Shown here: positions 48,013-59,355 of the stretch, piece by piece | Numbering within the stretch: the first letter of the stretch is position 1 | Layout: every line of letters starts with the position of its first letter | DNA from: Ricinus communis | Taxonomy: Eukaryota > Streptophyta > Magnoliopsida > Malpighiales > Euphorbiaceae | Direction of reading: 5' to 3' | NCBI RefSeq assembly: GCF_019578655.1 | Contig: NC_063257.1 | Coordinates: 30,477,159 to 30,541,158 of the forward strand | Length of the DNA stretch: 64,000 bases | The notes under the pieces: generated by a model | What the model was told of the DNA's origin: nothing | Databases searched by the model: none | What the model saw: the letters and a program-made list of their open reading frames with translations, nothing else | Made by a program: the position numbers and the translations under genes

Positions 48013-49540
48013 GGGGCTTCTCCAAATGATCACAGATGAATCTTTTAGAGGAAAGAGGGAACGATAAGAATCGAGGCACGCCCTAATATTTCGATTCAGA
48101 ATTTGCACCATTGGGGGTCATCCTTCTTTGTTCCTCTAGGCACGAGGACTCTTGATGATGCAAGGTTTGGTATAAAGAATCCTCAGAACACAATTGACAA
48201 GCTTGACCGATGGCATTGGGCCTTAGCTTGATGATCGAGCAAGAGATGTAAATCCACGTGCATAAGTGAGAAATCATGTTGTTTTCAATTAATCCAAGCA
48301 TAATTCAAGTTGAATTCGAGCTCTTTGATGTTTGAAATGCAAATAATGAAGTAATTTGGGTCTGAGTGTTTTTAAGTAGGCCCACGCGATTTTACCATTA
48401 TTTTTGTTAAGCTAGCTCATACAAGGTTGTTGCATAGTTAATTCCTCTCTCGTTCTTTATTTGACTTTAGTTTATTCATCTTTCTTTACTTATTTTTTGA
48501 TATTTATCTTCTAGTTTATTCTTCTTATGGATTGAGGCTTTCGCACTATAGAAAATGCATGCAACTGAATACTTGAGGGTAATGAGCATAGTATTTCAGT
48601 TTTCTATCTTACAAGAAATCAAGTTATGGGTTCTTTCAAGAACTTTGTAGACTTATCAACACTCGTGCAAGAGAGCATAGACTTATCCCTCACGCCATTC
48701 CTTTCTCTTGTGTTCTTTGTCTACCTTTGTGTTTAAATCAATTTCATTTGATCCTTACACTTAGCCGTATGGAAGAGAACAAAGAACTTGTGATTTCTTT
48801 CCTTATTGGATTTGAAATCCTACCTATATTCTTATTTTATTTGTTTATTTTGCGTATGTCTTTTTAATCTCTATGATGGTTTGGTTATACTTGGGGAGCA
48901 TAAATATGATTGTTGAGTGAAAGCTCGTGGAGGTGGCAATCATAGGCACTGATCCAATGCTTCGACAAATGCGAAGAAAAATAATTAGTTGATCGAGTAT
49001 TGATATCATTCTGGATGATCACGGATGAATCTCTTGGAGAAAAGAGGGAATGATGAGAACCGAGGGATGCCTAAATTTTTTTTATTCATGATTTGTACTA
49101 TTGGGATCTCTATCATTCCTTGCTCCTCTAAGGACGAGGACTCCTAAAGACACAAGGATTGACTTAAGGAATCATGGGAGTGCAACAAACAAGCTTGATA
49201 GGTGGTATTAGGATTACCTTAATGATCAAGCAAGATGAGAACTCATGTTGTTTTCGATAGATTGATATGACTGTGGCTAACTTGTGCCAAATTTGTATTC
49301 AATGTTAATGTCTTCACCAAGGATCATTCACCTAATCAAGCAAAGATACTCCAACTCCCAACATGACCCTTAAATAACTTGTACTTAAGAACCTTAATTA
49401 TAAAGAATAGTTGTTTAACATAAATATAAGTTTAAGTTAAACTAAGTTTGTAAAATACCAAGCCTTCACTTGATAAATTCACCAAGTTTATTAAGAATAA
49501 AAGAAGAGAATTAACTCCAAAATAATCAATCAACAACTCC

Positions 49541-49575
49541 CTTTATATAGAAATTCGTACTAGCTTATATAGGCC
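49541..49575 (-). promoter_or_regulatory. TATA-box pair in module Q (also near 51420-51455)
   Basis: On the minus strand CCTATATAAGC is followed by TAGTACG and then CTATATAAAGGG. Both TATA-like boxes are conserved in the second Q copy, in weaker form. They would drive minus-strand transcription if Q is an LTR; this is inferred. Confidence 0.4.
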
Positions 49576-51493
49576 TTAAAGAAACCTACTTTAAAAAGAT
49601 AAGGAAGCAAATAACAATCAGACTAGGAATAGAACTCCTAAACTAAAAGGATAACTTAAAACAAGACTCCTAATAATTAAAAGACTTCTTTGAATGAACA
49701 CATACTTCTAAAATCCGTCCAGCCCTAGTCCATATAAAAAACATGACAATTAGGCTTAAGTAACATATGATATGCGAACCCATTCTTGAGTATTGGACTC
49801 CAAATAGCTTGACTTGATTATCTTAGGCTTATCTTGGCTTGATCATGACTCCATATGTTGGATTGAGTTGATAAGAGAATCTTGAGGCCAATTATCTTGA
49901 TTAAGCCCCATCTCACTTGGACTTTGTATCGGACTCGGACTCCTAGTGGAAATAGGATTCCTTTCTTCGCTTGAACTCCTAATATCATCATAACTCCTTG
50001 CTGGATTAGGATTCCTAGTAAAATTAGGACTCTTTGTTGAAGTAGGATTCCTTGAGCAAGTAGGATTTGCATCATTAGGTTTTCTTGTTGGACTAGAATT
50101 CCTTATGCTACATGGGTTCTAATCACATATATTCTTATTCATGATTTGCACCATTCGGATCTCCATCATTCCTTGCTCCTCTAAGGACGATGACTCCTAA
50201 TGACACAAGGATTGGCATAAGGAAACATGGGAGTCCAATTGACAAGCTTGACCGGTGGCATTGGGGATTACCTTGATGATCAAGTAGGATGAGACATAAA
50301 TCCATGCATCAAAGATAAAACTCATATTGTTTTCAATTAATCCAAGCGTAATACTAGCCGAAATTCGAGGGCTCTGATGTCTGAAATGCATATGACGAAG
50401 TAATTTATGTCGAAGTGTTTTTAGGTAGGCCCACATGAATTTACCCTTGTTTTTATTAAGCTGGCTGATAAAATTTAGGACTACGAGAATTGTTGTCGCT
50501 CAACTCCTCTCTTGTTCTTGATTTGACTTTAGTTTATCTATCTTTATGTATTTATTTATTTAGCATCTAGTTTCTTCTTTTATGGAATAAGGGCTTTTGC
50601 ACTATAAAATCCACATGTAACTGAATACTTGAGGCTAATGAGTATATTATTTCAGTTTTCTACCTTGCAGAAAATCAAGTTATGGGTTTCTTGAAGAACT
50701 TTTTAGACTTAATCAACACTCGCACTAGTGAGCATAGACTTATCCTCATGTCCATCATTTCTCTTGTGTTCTTTGTCTACCCTTATGTTTAAATCAATTC
50801 CATTTGATCCTTCCAATTAACCATATGGAAGAGAATAAAGAAGTTGTGATTGCTTTCCTTATCAGATCTAAAATCCTACTGATATTCTCATTCTTTTTGT
50901 TTATTTTGTGTCTCTCTTTTTAATCTATATCTATTATGATGGCTTGGTTGTATTTGGGAGCATAAACACGAGTGTTGAATGAAAGCGCGTGGAAGCGTCA
51001 ATCATAGGTACCGATCTAATGCTTCTAGGACTGCGAAGAAAGAAAATTAGTTGATCATATATTGATATCATTTTCTGAATGATCGCGGAGGAATCTTTTG
51101 GAGGAAAGAGAGAAAGATGAGAATCAAGGTCCGCCTAAATTGATATAAACGTGGCTAACTTGTGCCAAACCCATATTCAATGATGATATGTTTACCAAGG
51201 ATCATTCACCTAATCAAGCAAGAAAACTCTAACTCCTAAAGGACCCTTAAATAACTTGTACTTAAGAACCTTAATTATAAAGAATTAAAGGCTATTTAAC
51301 ATAAACATAAGTTTAAGTTAAGCTAAGTTTATAAAATACCAAGCCTTCACTTGACAAATTCACTAAGTTCATTAAGAACAAAAGAAGAGAATTAATTCTA
51401 AAATAATCAATATTCAACAACTCCCTTTACATAGAAATTCATACTAGTTTATATAGGCCTTAAAGAAATCTAATTCTATAATGATAAGGAAGC

Positions 51494-51508
51494 AAAAAAA
51501 AAAAAAAA
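51494..51508. repeat. Poly-A run
   Basis: Fifteen consecutive A in the second Q copy, absent from the first, where the corresponding site reads GAAGCAAATAAC. A simple slippage expansion. Confidence 0.9.
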
Positions 51509-51804
51509 CAAAGGACTAGGAATAGAACTACTAAACTAAAATGATAACTTAAAACAAGACTCCTAATAATTAAAAGACTTCTTTAAATGAACAAATACTT
51601 CTAAAATTCGTCCAAACCATAGTCCATACAATTCGGCTTAAGTAACATGTGATATGCAACCCATTCTTGAGTATTGGACTCCAAATAGCTTGAGTTGATT
51701 ATTTTGAGCTTATCTTGTCTTCATCACACCTCCATATGTTGGATTGAGTTGATGACAGTATCTTGAGGCCCATTATCTCGATTAAGGCCAATCTCACTTA
51801 GACT

Positions 51805-52272
51805 TTAAATCGGACTAGGATTCTTAGTAGAAATAGGATTTCTTTCGTCATTTGAACTCCTAATATCATCAAAACTCCTTGCTGGATTAGGATTCCTAGT
51901 GGAATTAGGACTCCTTGTTGAAGTAGGATTCCTTGAGCAAGTAGGATTTGCATCATTAGCTTTTCTTATTGGAGTAGAATTCCTTGTGCTACATGGGTTC
52001 TCATCAATGATATTCTTATTCATGATTTGCACCATTGGGATCTCCATTATTCCTTGCTCCTCTAAAGACGAGGACTCCTGATGATATAAGGATTGGCATA
52101 AGGAAACATGGGAGCACAATTGACAAGCTTGACCGGTGGCATTGGGGATTACCTTGATGATCAAGTAGGATGAGATATAAATCCATGCATGTAAGGCATA
52201 ACTCATGTTGTTTTCAATGAATCCAAGCGTAATACTATCCAGAATTCGAGTGCTCCCATGTTTAAAATGCAT
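51805..52272 (-). pseudogene. Unknown P/Q-module open frame with Asn-Pro-rich repeats
   Basis: A 155-codon minus-strand frame crosses the P-Q boundary. Its first half (SITLGFIENNMS, HAWIYISSYLIIKVIPNATG, QACQLCSHVSLCQSLYHQES, SSLEEQG) is also readable in the P copies at 50197-50436 and, more diverged, 48083-48301. Its second half is a low-complexity run of five-residue repeats of the type RNPTS/RSPNS/RNPNP. The same repeat region in Q at 49920-50100 is shifted in frame. Persistence of the frame in three copies could mean a once-coding element protein, but I recognise no domain, and the second half follows from a 15-bp minisatellite. Confidence 0.35.
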
Positions 52273-52382
52273 ATAATGAAATAATTTGGGTCGGGAGTGT
52301 TTTTAGGTAGGCCTATGCGAATTTACCCTTATTTTTGTTAAGCCGGCTCATAAAATTTAGGACTACGAGAGTTGTTTTCTAG

Positions 52383-53012
52383 TTAACTCCTCTCAAATTC
52401 AACTCCTTTTGGCTTAATAGGTATTTCAAACTCTTGTGGTCTGTGAAAATCTAGCACTTCTCGCCACACAAATAATACCTCCAAATCTTCAAAGCAAAAA
52501 CAACTACTGCTAACTCAAGGTCATATATAGGATAATTCAACTCAGGTGGTCTTAATTGACGAGAGGCATATGCTATCACCTTACCTTGTCGCATCAATAC
52601 GCAACCCAAACCATTTATGGGAGCATCATTGTACACAACATATTCCTGCCTTGTCATTGGTAGTGTCAATAATAGTCCTGAAGTTAAGCATGCCTTCAGT
52701 TCATTAAATGTGCCTTAGCATTTATTCCATACAAACTTCACATTCTTCCTCAATAAATTTGTCAAAGGTGAAGCAACGATAGAGAAGTTTTGCACAAATC
52801 TCCTATAATAGCCTACTAATCCTAAAAAACTATGTATCTCATGCACATTGGTAGGTTGTTTCCAACTAACGATTGCTTCAATTTTTTTCAGATCAACATA
52901 TACTCCCTTGGATGAAATGTTATGCCTTAAAAATACCACTTTCTCCAGCCAAAACTCATACTTGCTCAACTTGGCATACAATTGCCTATCTCTCAATAAA
53001 CAGGGATCCACC
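52383..53012 (-). pseudogene. Chromovirus-type Ty3/gypsy pol: RT end and RNase H
   Basis: The minus strand reads the RT palm-thumb and connection (RDRQLYAKLSKYEFWLEKVV, VDLKKIEAIVSW, IHSFLGLVGYYRRFV, ASPLTNLLRK, VKFVWNKC) followed by the start of RNase H ([79 protein letters not shown]). The aspartate in YNDA and glutamate in DLELA are the expected RNase H catalytic positions. In-frame stops sit after WNKC (TAA) and after GEKC (TAG), each where the family has a glutamine or related codon. Upstream RT with the catalytic YxDD is absent. The piece is bounded by module P at 52383 and by an inversion-like junction at about 53012. Confidence 0.88.
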
Positions 53013-53035
53013 GAAGAAGATCCTTCTTCTTCCCT

Positions 53036-54501
53036 TTTTTCAGAAGAGTAGCAGATGCACTTAGCAGGAAGTCCTCAAGTAACTTATCTTATATTCGTAC
53101 TATGAGAATTCCATTGAGTTGAGGGCAATAAATATAGAGTTAGCTCAGGGCGAGAATCAAGCATTGCTAGCCACTTTAAAGGTTCGACGAGTGCTAATTT
53201 ATAGAATCAAAGAGGCACAAGGTTAAGATGAGCAATTGGTGAAAATCAAGGAACAAGTTCAACAAGGTAACCATGTAGATTTTATGATATCAGAGAATGA
53301 TACTTTTCTTTATGGGGGTAGATTATGTGTACCCAATGTTGAAGCTCTTAAAAGGGAGATAATGGAGGAAGCACACAATTTAGCATATGCCATGCATCCG
53401 GGGAGCACTAAATGTACCTGACCTTGAAGGATAATTATTGGTGGTTGGGGATGAAGAAGAATATTATAGACTTTGTGAATAAATGTTTGGTGTGCCAATA
53501 AGTTAAAGTAGAACACAACATCTGGTAGGAACATGGCAACCTCTTCCTATTCCTGAATGGAAGTGGGAGCATATTACTATGGATTTTGTGATAGGATTGC
53601 CTAGGACCCAATAGAGACATGATGGTGTTTGGGTGATTGTGCATAGATTGACCAAGTCAGCTCACTTTTTGCCTGTAAAGGTGAATTAATCATTGGATAA
53701 ATTTACTAAAATCTACATTCAAGACGTAGTGAGATTGCATGGTCAGTCAGAGAGAATAATTCAAACACTAGAAGATATGTTCGAACTTGTGTGATGGAAT
53801 TTCAGGGTAGTTGGCGATTAATGGATTTTGCCTACAACAACAACTTCCATTCGAGCTTAAGGTTGGCAGCTTACGAAGCATTACATGGTAGGAAGTGCAG
53901 GACTCCAATTTGTTAGGATGAAGTTGGAGAAAAGTAGTTAATTGGTCTAGAAATTTTACAGATGACAACTGAGAAGATTCAGTTAATCCGAGATCGACTA
54001 AAGGAAGCTTAAGATAGACAAAAAAGTTATACAGACTTAAAAAAGGTACTGGTTAAATATATTATGGCTGACAAGGTTTTTTTTTAAGATTTCACCATAG
54101 AAAGGAGTACTACAGTTTGGTAAACGAGGGAAATTAAGGCCCAAGTACATTGGTATATTTGAGGTGATTGAAAGGATTGGTCCAGTAGCTTATAGATTGG
54201 CTTTACCTCTAGAATTATCTCAATTTCATGATGTTTTCCACGTTTCTATGTTAAGAAGGTATAGGAGTGATCCTAGTCATATTTTACAAGCTCAACCTTT
54301 AGAAATAAAGGATGATTTATCTTACGAGGAAAGACCGGTTGCCATTTTAGCTAAAGAAGTTAAAGAGTTAAGAAGGAAGACTATTCCTTTAGTGAAAGTA
54401 TTATGGCAACATCATGGAAATGAGGAAGCAACTTAGGAGTGGGAGGAGGATATCAGAAACCAATACACTAATCCGTTTAATTCTGAGGATAAAATTTCAT
54501 A
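53036..54501 (+). pseudogene. Chromovirus-type Ty3/gypsy pol: integrase and chromodomain
   Basis: The plus strand starts at the RNase H end (VADALSRKSSS) and continues into integrase: the zinc-finger histidines (EEAHNLAYAMHPGSTK) and CLVC pair, then [20 protein letters not shown] with the first catalytic aspartate, and LTKSAHFLPVKVN. A one-base loss near 53411 shifts the frame. After VVRLHG the sequence jumps to QSERIIQTLEDM, so a block of about 60 residues with the second catalytic aspartate is deleted. The C-terminus (PVAYRLALPLELSQFHDVFH, VSMLRRY, IPLVKVLWQHHGNEEAT) is a Tekay-like chromodomain tail. About ten in-frame stops are present, many at glutamine or tryptophan codons. It ends beside a polypurine tract and LTR. 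Confidence 0.88.
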
Positions 54502-54514
54502 AGGTGGGGAAAAT
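54501..54514 (+). other. Polypurine tract
   Basis: AAGGTGGGGAAAAT lies immediately before the LTR start TGTCACACCC, the position of the plus-strand primer in Ty3/gypsy elements. Confidence 0.8.
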
Positions 54515-55170
54515 TGTCACACCCATATTCTAAGTATGTATTCATCCTTTTAGCATTGCATACATCAAAGCTTGAAGAGTTGGATTCAAATTCAAGGCTC
54601 ATTAATCTAATTCAGTTTATTGGGCTTGAATAAATCTAATATGGGCTTAATGAGCATAGGAGCACATAAGGGAGTTTGGGCCTAATTACTTCCATCAAAG
54701 ATGGCCCATGCATGTGATTTAAAGAAACTAAGGATTCTTACTCCTAATGGGCGACTACATAGTATTTTAGGAGTATTAGGACTTTATTTTTAGTTATCTC
54801 TTTTAGTTAGGATGTTTATCTCTATCCTATTTGAGCTGTAATTCCTTAATAGTTTAGAATTAGGGTTTTCTAAAGGCTATAAAAGCCTAGTACGGATTTT
54901 CAAGCTCATGGATTGATCATTAATATATTTTATGAGTTTATACTCTATTCTTAGTACTTGTTGGAGCTAATTTGAACTTATCAAGCATTTCATTATTTAT
55001 GGCATTCAAATCCGACTTATCAACTTAGAATCCATACTAAATTATGGCGTCTTCTACCTCTAATACCTTAGGTTTGATAGTTGAATATACTTAAAGGGTC
55101 TAAGGTTTCCATTTACCTAGTTCTTATCACAAAAGACTCCATTGTATACGAGTTTAATCATTTTATATAG
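54515..55170 (+). mobile_element. 3' LTR of the chromovirus, right end uncertain
   Basis: Begins TGTCACACCC directly after the polypurine tract and contains a TATA box (GGCTATAAAAGCC, about 54881-54893). A terminal CA and target duplication are not evident. The 55170 limit is a guess from where unrelated sequence seems to begin. Confidence 0.65.
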
Positions 55171-55171
55171 G

Positions 55172-55573
55172 TTAGGTTCGTATCACAAAAGACTCAATTG
55201 TATTAAGAAATACATCCTCACTCTTCACTAATTCAACTTTTGCCTCATCCTCATCATCGTTAATGATTTCTTCAATTTTGAATTCGCACAAGGATAGATA
55301 ATTATTGTCTTTCTCACAATCTTCAATAATCGTGTCTTTAAAATCTTCATTGACTTCAATAGAGTAATTTACCTTTTTTACATCTTGATTGCTTTTCAAT
55401 GTTGGCTTATGTTGGGCTTTATTTTGGAGATGCTTAGCATAACTATGAATCGACTCCTTTAATTCTAAAAGAATTATGCATAATCGAATTAATATCCTTG
55501 ATACTATACATGTTTGCATGCTTGATCTTGAGTTATTCTTAAAGTAATTTATGTTTTTTTGTATTAGGACCAC
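55172..55573 (-). pseudogene. Unrecognised open frame, acidic C-terminus
   Basis: A 133-codon minus-strand frame. The middle and end are acidic and hydrophilic (YSIEVNEDFKDTIIEDCEKD, CEFKIEEIINDDEDEAKVEL); the first 40 residues are basic and hydrophobic and may be non-coding. It reads like a real protein segment rather than random A+T-rich sequence. It lies between an LTR and the Athila LTR, so it may come from a retroelement polyprotein linker. I cannot assign a family, and no motif or partner is visible. Confidence 0.35.
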
Positions 55574-55579
55574 CCTATT

Positions 55580-56295
55580 TTAGTTTCCTTTATGTCTTAG
55601 GTGTTTTTTTAGGTACATCATCAAAGTTAGAGAGAAAGCAGACCAGAATTGGGAAGAAACGGACGAATCGGGCGCGTTAGACTATTCAACATGCCCGTTC
55701 TGAGGAGCACAGTCAGGATCAAACGGCATGCTGAAATGCCTTTCCTATGGCGATTTAAAGCGATTTCCAACACAGTTTCTGAGAGTGACACGGCCTAGGA
55801 GTATGTCTGTGCTGAGGAGCACGACCAAATTTGAAGAAGGCCAAAATGTACACTTTTAGATGAACACGACATGGATTTAGCACGGCCTAAATCCAGGCCG
55901 TTTTAGATCCTAAAAACTAAGTTAAAATAAAAGAAGAAAAAAGAAAAAAAGGGAAAAATAGAGGAGAAGAAGAGAACTTTAGACTATTCAAGATAGACCT
56001 TAAGAGCTAACTTCCAAACGATCAAGAAGAGGAAAACAAAGACGAATTCAACTTCAAAATCATTAAGATAGCCGCTCTTAAGGATTGGATCAAGATTCAA
56101 GGGAAGAAGAAAGAGATCTTGAGCTGTAGAGTATGGATACAGAGTTATTAAAGAGGGGATAGCATCTTACCATTTGAGAAAAGGGTATTCAATTTCTTTT
56201 CAATTCTTATCTACTTTGTGTTCCATTCCTATTTTACTTTAATCATGAACATATGTAACGAATTCTATCAAACCCATTTGGGGGCGATCTCTAGC
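55580..56295 (+). mobile_element. Athila-type 5' LTR, left part (start uncertain)
   Basis: Contains features common in plant Athila-type LTRs: repeated GAGGAGCACGACC/GAGGAGCACAGTC and CACGGCCTA motifs, a purine-rich AAGAAGAAAA stretch, and CATTTGGGGGCGATCTCTAGC just before the nested insertion. It continues at 58520. The LTR start was not located to the base. Confidence 0.6.
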
Positions 56296-56843
56296 TGTGA
56301 CACCTGTAAAGGATGTCAGACATACATTGTATGCAAAGGCTGATACATAATATATTTCTTAACTACTAACTTTTAACTCACAAATTAATATGTATAACAA
56401 AAACTATTTATATGAGTCATACATATCACATACCAAAAAGCTCACAACATTAAATAGTACACTTTTTTTTATATACACATAAAATGCTCCAGATTTATAC
56501 ATGATAATGAAATCCACTTGACATATCACGTCCAAGAAAGAAAAACTGAGGGTGACCTCCTGCTGACCTACCTGACACAATGCTAGTGCGACAGATGTAA
56601 ATGTTTCGTCAAACCAATTATAATTCTTCTAATCCTGAAAAGGAAATAATGCGAGAGGGTGAGCTGCAGTTCGTGAAAAGAATAACATAATTTCCTATGA
56701 AAAATAACACAATCAAATGTGTAGTATTATCAAACATCAAACCATTTGATATTTAATTATGACTTTATAGTATTTACATAAACCTTGTCATAGTATTTTT
56801 TTTAGGACAACAATGAACTTGTGAATTACATTTAATTCCATAA

Positions 56844-57022
56844 TAATATATATTATATATATATATATATATATTTATTTATTTTCATGGATTCCCATAC
56901 GCACAGAGCTAACCATAATCTTATGGGGAATTCCATATCGCACATAGCCTTGCCTGATTCACAAGTAGTATTGCGTCCTTACAATCATCCAACCATAATT
57001 CTTATATATATATATATATATA
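56844..57022. repeat. Two (AT)n microsatellites
   Basis: Nearly pure AT tracts at 56844-56874 and 57003-57022, separated by ordinary sequence. Confidence 0.9.
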
Positions 57023-58220
57023 CCATTTAAATAACTAACATCTCCATAATATATAAGAAACCATAATAATACCTATGATATACCAAAAACATACCATATT
57101 CCAACATGGCAGATTTAATAGTGTCAATTCACAAATACACCAAACATTCCACATTAGGAATTCCAAAGCCATATTCTCCAGATCAGTAATATTATAAGTC
57201 TAGATTAATCTGAAACTGATTTTACATCAAATGGATGTGTATAGAAAGAGAAACATCAAAAACATTCTACCATGGTCAAGCTGTCAATAAAATTAAGCAA
57301 CAGAAAGTATGATCCAAATTGGCCATCAAAACAGCAAAATCAAGCTTCCTCTCTTTCTATAACATTTGTAAATTACATTACAAATTTTCTACACCAATAA
57401 GTAGCATTCCATTTGGAGTTATAAAACTCCAGATATGGTTAAATCAAATATACTGTTCACATTATAACAGGACACCCGAATTCACCATTCAACATTCATA
57501 TAGAACATTAAGTTATTCACTTACCTTTGTTGCTCCCTTCCCTTTGCTTGAGCTTACTTGGGTGTCACCCTCATTCCAAATTGGTTTAGCTGAAATAGAT
57601 CATAATTTACTTATTTTTAAACACCCAACGTTAATAGAACTTCATATAGCATGATAACATCACTAAACTCTCTACATATGTGTGGCTGCCAACTATGACA
57701 TAATTAATAGGGTGAATTTAAAAATCCACCAAAACTTCTATACAACAAATTTCATAATGATACTTTTCAGATCACTAACGTTATGTGTCTAATATAATTT
57801 AAAACTAATTTTGTTTCAATTGAAGGTGTATAGAGAAATATCCGTACAAAACAATCCACCTTACTCAGACCAAAGATGGAAACTGAACAATAAAATGTAT
57901 TCTCTTATTATACTAACATAGAGCCTATTCAGATCGAGCTAAAGAAATAAAAGTTTTAGATGACTCTTTAAAGTTTCTATATCATTAAAGAACACTCAAT
58001 TTAAAGCTTCCTAGCTCAAGATATGATCAAAACAATAAGACTGAAAAACTAGGTCTTTAGAACTCGAATTCTATGTCTTCTAAACCCTAACTCAATTCAA
58101 CAAAATATTAAAATTACTTACCAAATAAACCTCTAGAGCCTTTGTAGATGAAGATTAAGATCAGAAATGGATTTTAAACCTCCAAATTCCACTTGAAAAT
58201 TCAGTTTTCTCTTTTTTTTT

Positions 58221-58238
58221 GAAGAAGAAGAAGAAGAA
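58221..58238. repeat. (GAA)6 microsatellite
   Basis: Six GAA units following a T9 run, in a purine-rich stretch inside the solo LTR. Confidence 0.9.
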
Positions 58239-58519
58239 AGGAAGAAGATGGAAGAAGGACTGCCACCTTTTCTTTCATCTTCCCCTTTTCTATCATATTA
58301 ATAATATTTTTTTTAAGTTCAATTAACCCCTTAATTTTTTTGCCATTAATCAACTCAATTCCTTAACTTTCTAATTCTTATTATGGACTTAATTGTAACA
58401 TTTATAATATTCTTCTATTTAACATTAGCACTAATACCATACATATCTCATGCATTTCTCATATCTATATGATATGCATGTTATAAAAATAAATGCAAAT
58501 GCATTAGGTGGGCATTACA

Positions 58520-59195
58520 TTAGCCATGCTAGGCTTGTTTTGTGCTTAGATGATTGGATTATTGATTTAAGATTGTAGTTTTCATTCAAGTATAATAAAA
58601 TTTATTACCTCTTCATTATTGAATCAATTTGAGAACTCCTTTGTAACTGAGAAATTCAATTGAGTTTGGACAACTGCTTGTGTGATTAGGTGATTTGCTT
58701 CCTAGAGAGAAGTGTAATAGCTTACTAGAATAAGAACTAGACATTCTTATTAGCGTAATTTAGAGATTAATGCTATTCTAAAATCGATTGTTATGAAGAG
58801 ATTCTAACTTTAGATCTTTAGAATTAGAAATTGGTTAACTCGAGAGAGAAGCCAATTCATTCAAGAAATTATCCATAGATCGCAATTCTTAATAAATCAA
58901 TTCATAAATTATTGTTTGTAAGCTGGCTAGCTAGAGTAATCCCTAATTGGGTTAACTCATCTTATTATCCTTTTTCAACTTTTTTACTCTTTATTAAAAT
59001 TTAGCTTTCAATTGCATTCTTAATCATTTTTAGTTAATAATCTTCACAACCTTTTGATCGGTTAGATAATAGGAATAGTGTAGTAGCAGTAGTTTCTCAA
59101 TTCTCATGGGATACAATATTGATACTTGCCATAGCTAGATTACATTCGATAAGTGCACTTGCCTGTAGATTGCTAGTCGTGTCAGCGAGCCATCA
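58520..59195 (+). mobile_element. Athila-type 5' LTR, right part
   Basis: Continues the LTR after the nested solo LTR and ends at ...GAGCCATCA (59195), six bases before the primer-binding site. The sequence ATTGATTTAAGATTG, the GAGAGAAG repeats and the closing TGTCAGCGAGCCATCA resemble Athila-type LTR ends. Confidence 0.7.
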
Positions 59196-59201
59196 AGTTT
59201 T

Positions 59202-59219
59202 TGGCGCTGTTGCTGGGGA
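59202..59219 (+). other. Primer-binding site, tRNA-Asp type (Athila)
   Basis: TGGCGCTGTTGCTGGGGA is the tRNA-Asp complement used by Athila and Tat elements (TGGCGCCGTTGCCGGGGA) with two C-to-T changes at positions typical of methylated plant DNA. Confidence 0.88.
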
Positions 59220-59355
59220 GTTTGTTTTGAGAAATATTGTGAACTGTGTATTCTTATTAGTTTAGCCATTTACTATTTATTCTTTATTTATTTTTTATTC
59301 TATTTTCTTCTTTTATTCATTTGTGTTGTTGGTTATTTGTTGTTTTAGGTAGTGT

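Larger units (their letters stand above)
48013..52390. repeat. Tandem modules P-Q-P-Q-P, offset 1.88-2.05 kb
   Basis: Module P occurs at about 48085-49060, 50120-51130 and 52010-52390 (truncated), with a short extra piece at 49076-49260. Module Q occurs at about 49260-50110 and 51140-52000. Landmark pairs include TGTGCCAA before TATTC (49296 and 51174) and CCTTGCTCCTCTAA (50171 and 52052), about 1.88 kb apart. An element tail with GATCAC/CGGATGAATC precedes P at 48022, 49011 and 51073. In minus orientation Q resembles the LTR at 54515 (TATA region, then TAGTACG and ATTTATCAAG), so the series may be LTR-internal-LTR units multiplied by unequal recombination. No intact gene is present. Confidence 0.65.
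56296..58519 (-). mobile_element. Solo LTR, 2,224 bp, nested in the Athila LTR
   Basis: Starts TGTGACACC and ends GGGCATTACA; in minus orientation it begins TGTAATGCCC, a form seen in plant Ty3/gypsy LTRs. It is flanked by CTAGC (56291-56295) and TTAGC (58520-58524), a five-base target duplication with one transition. No gag, pol, PBS or second LTR is inside, so it is a solo LTR left by recombination. A 111-codon frame at 57319-57654 has no recognisable features. (AT)n tracts lie at 56844-56874 and 57003-57022 and (GAA)6 at 58221-58238. It does not obviously match the 2.8-kb LTR at 29037 beyond general style. Confidence 0.8.

Noticed and set aside
57319..57654. 111-codon open frame as a gene
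   Set aside because: Lies wholly within a solo LTR, has no recognisable domain, and is flanked by A+T-rich non-coding sequence.
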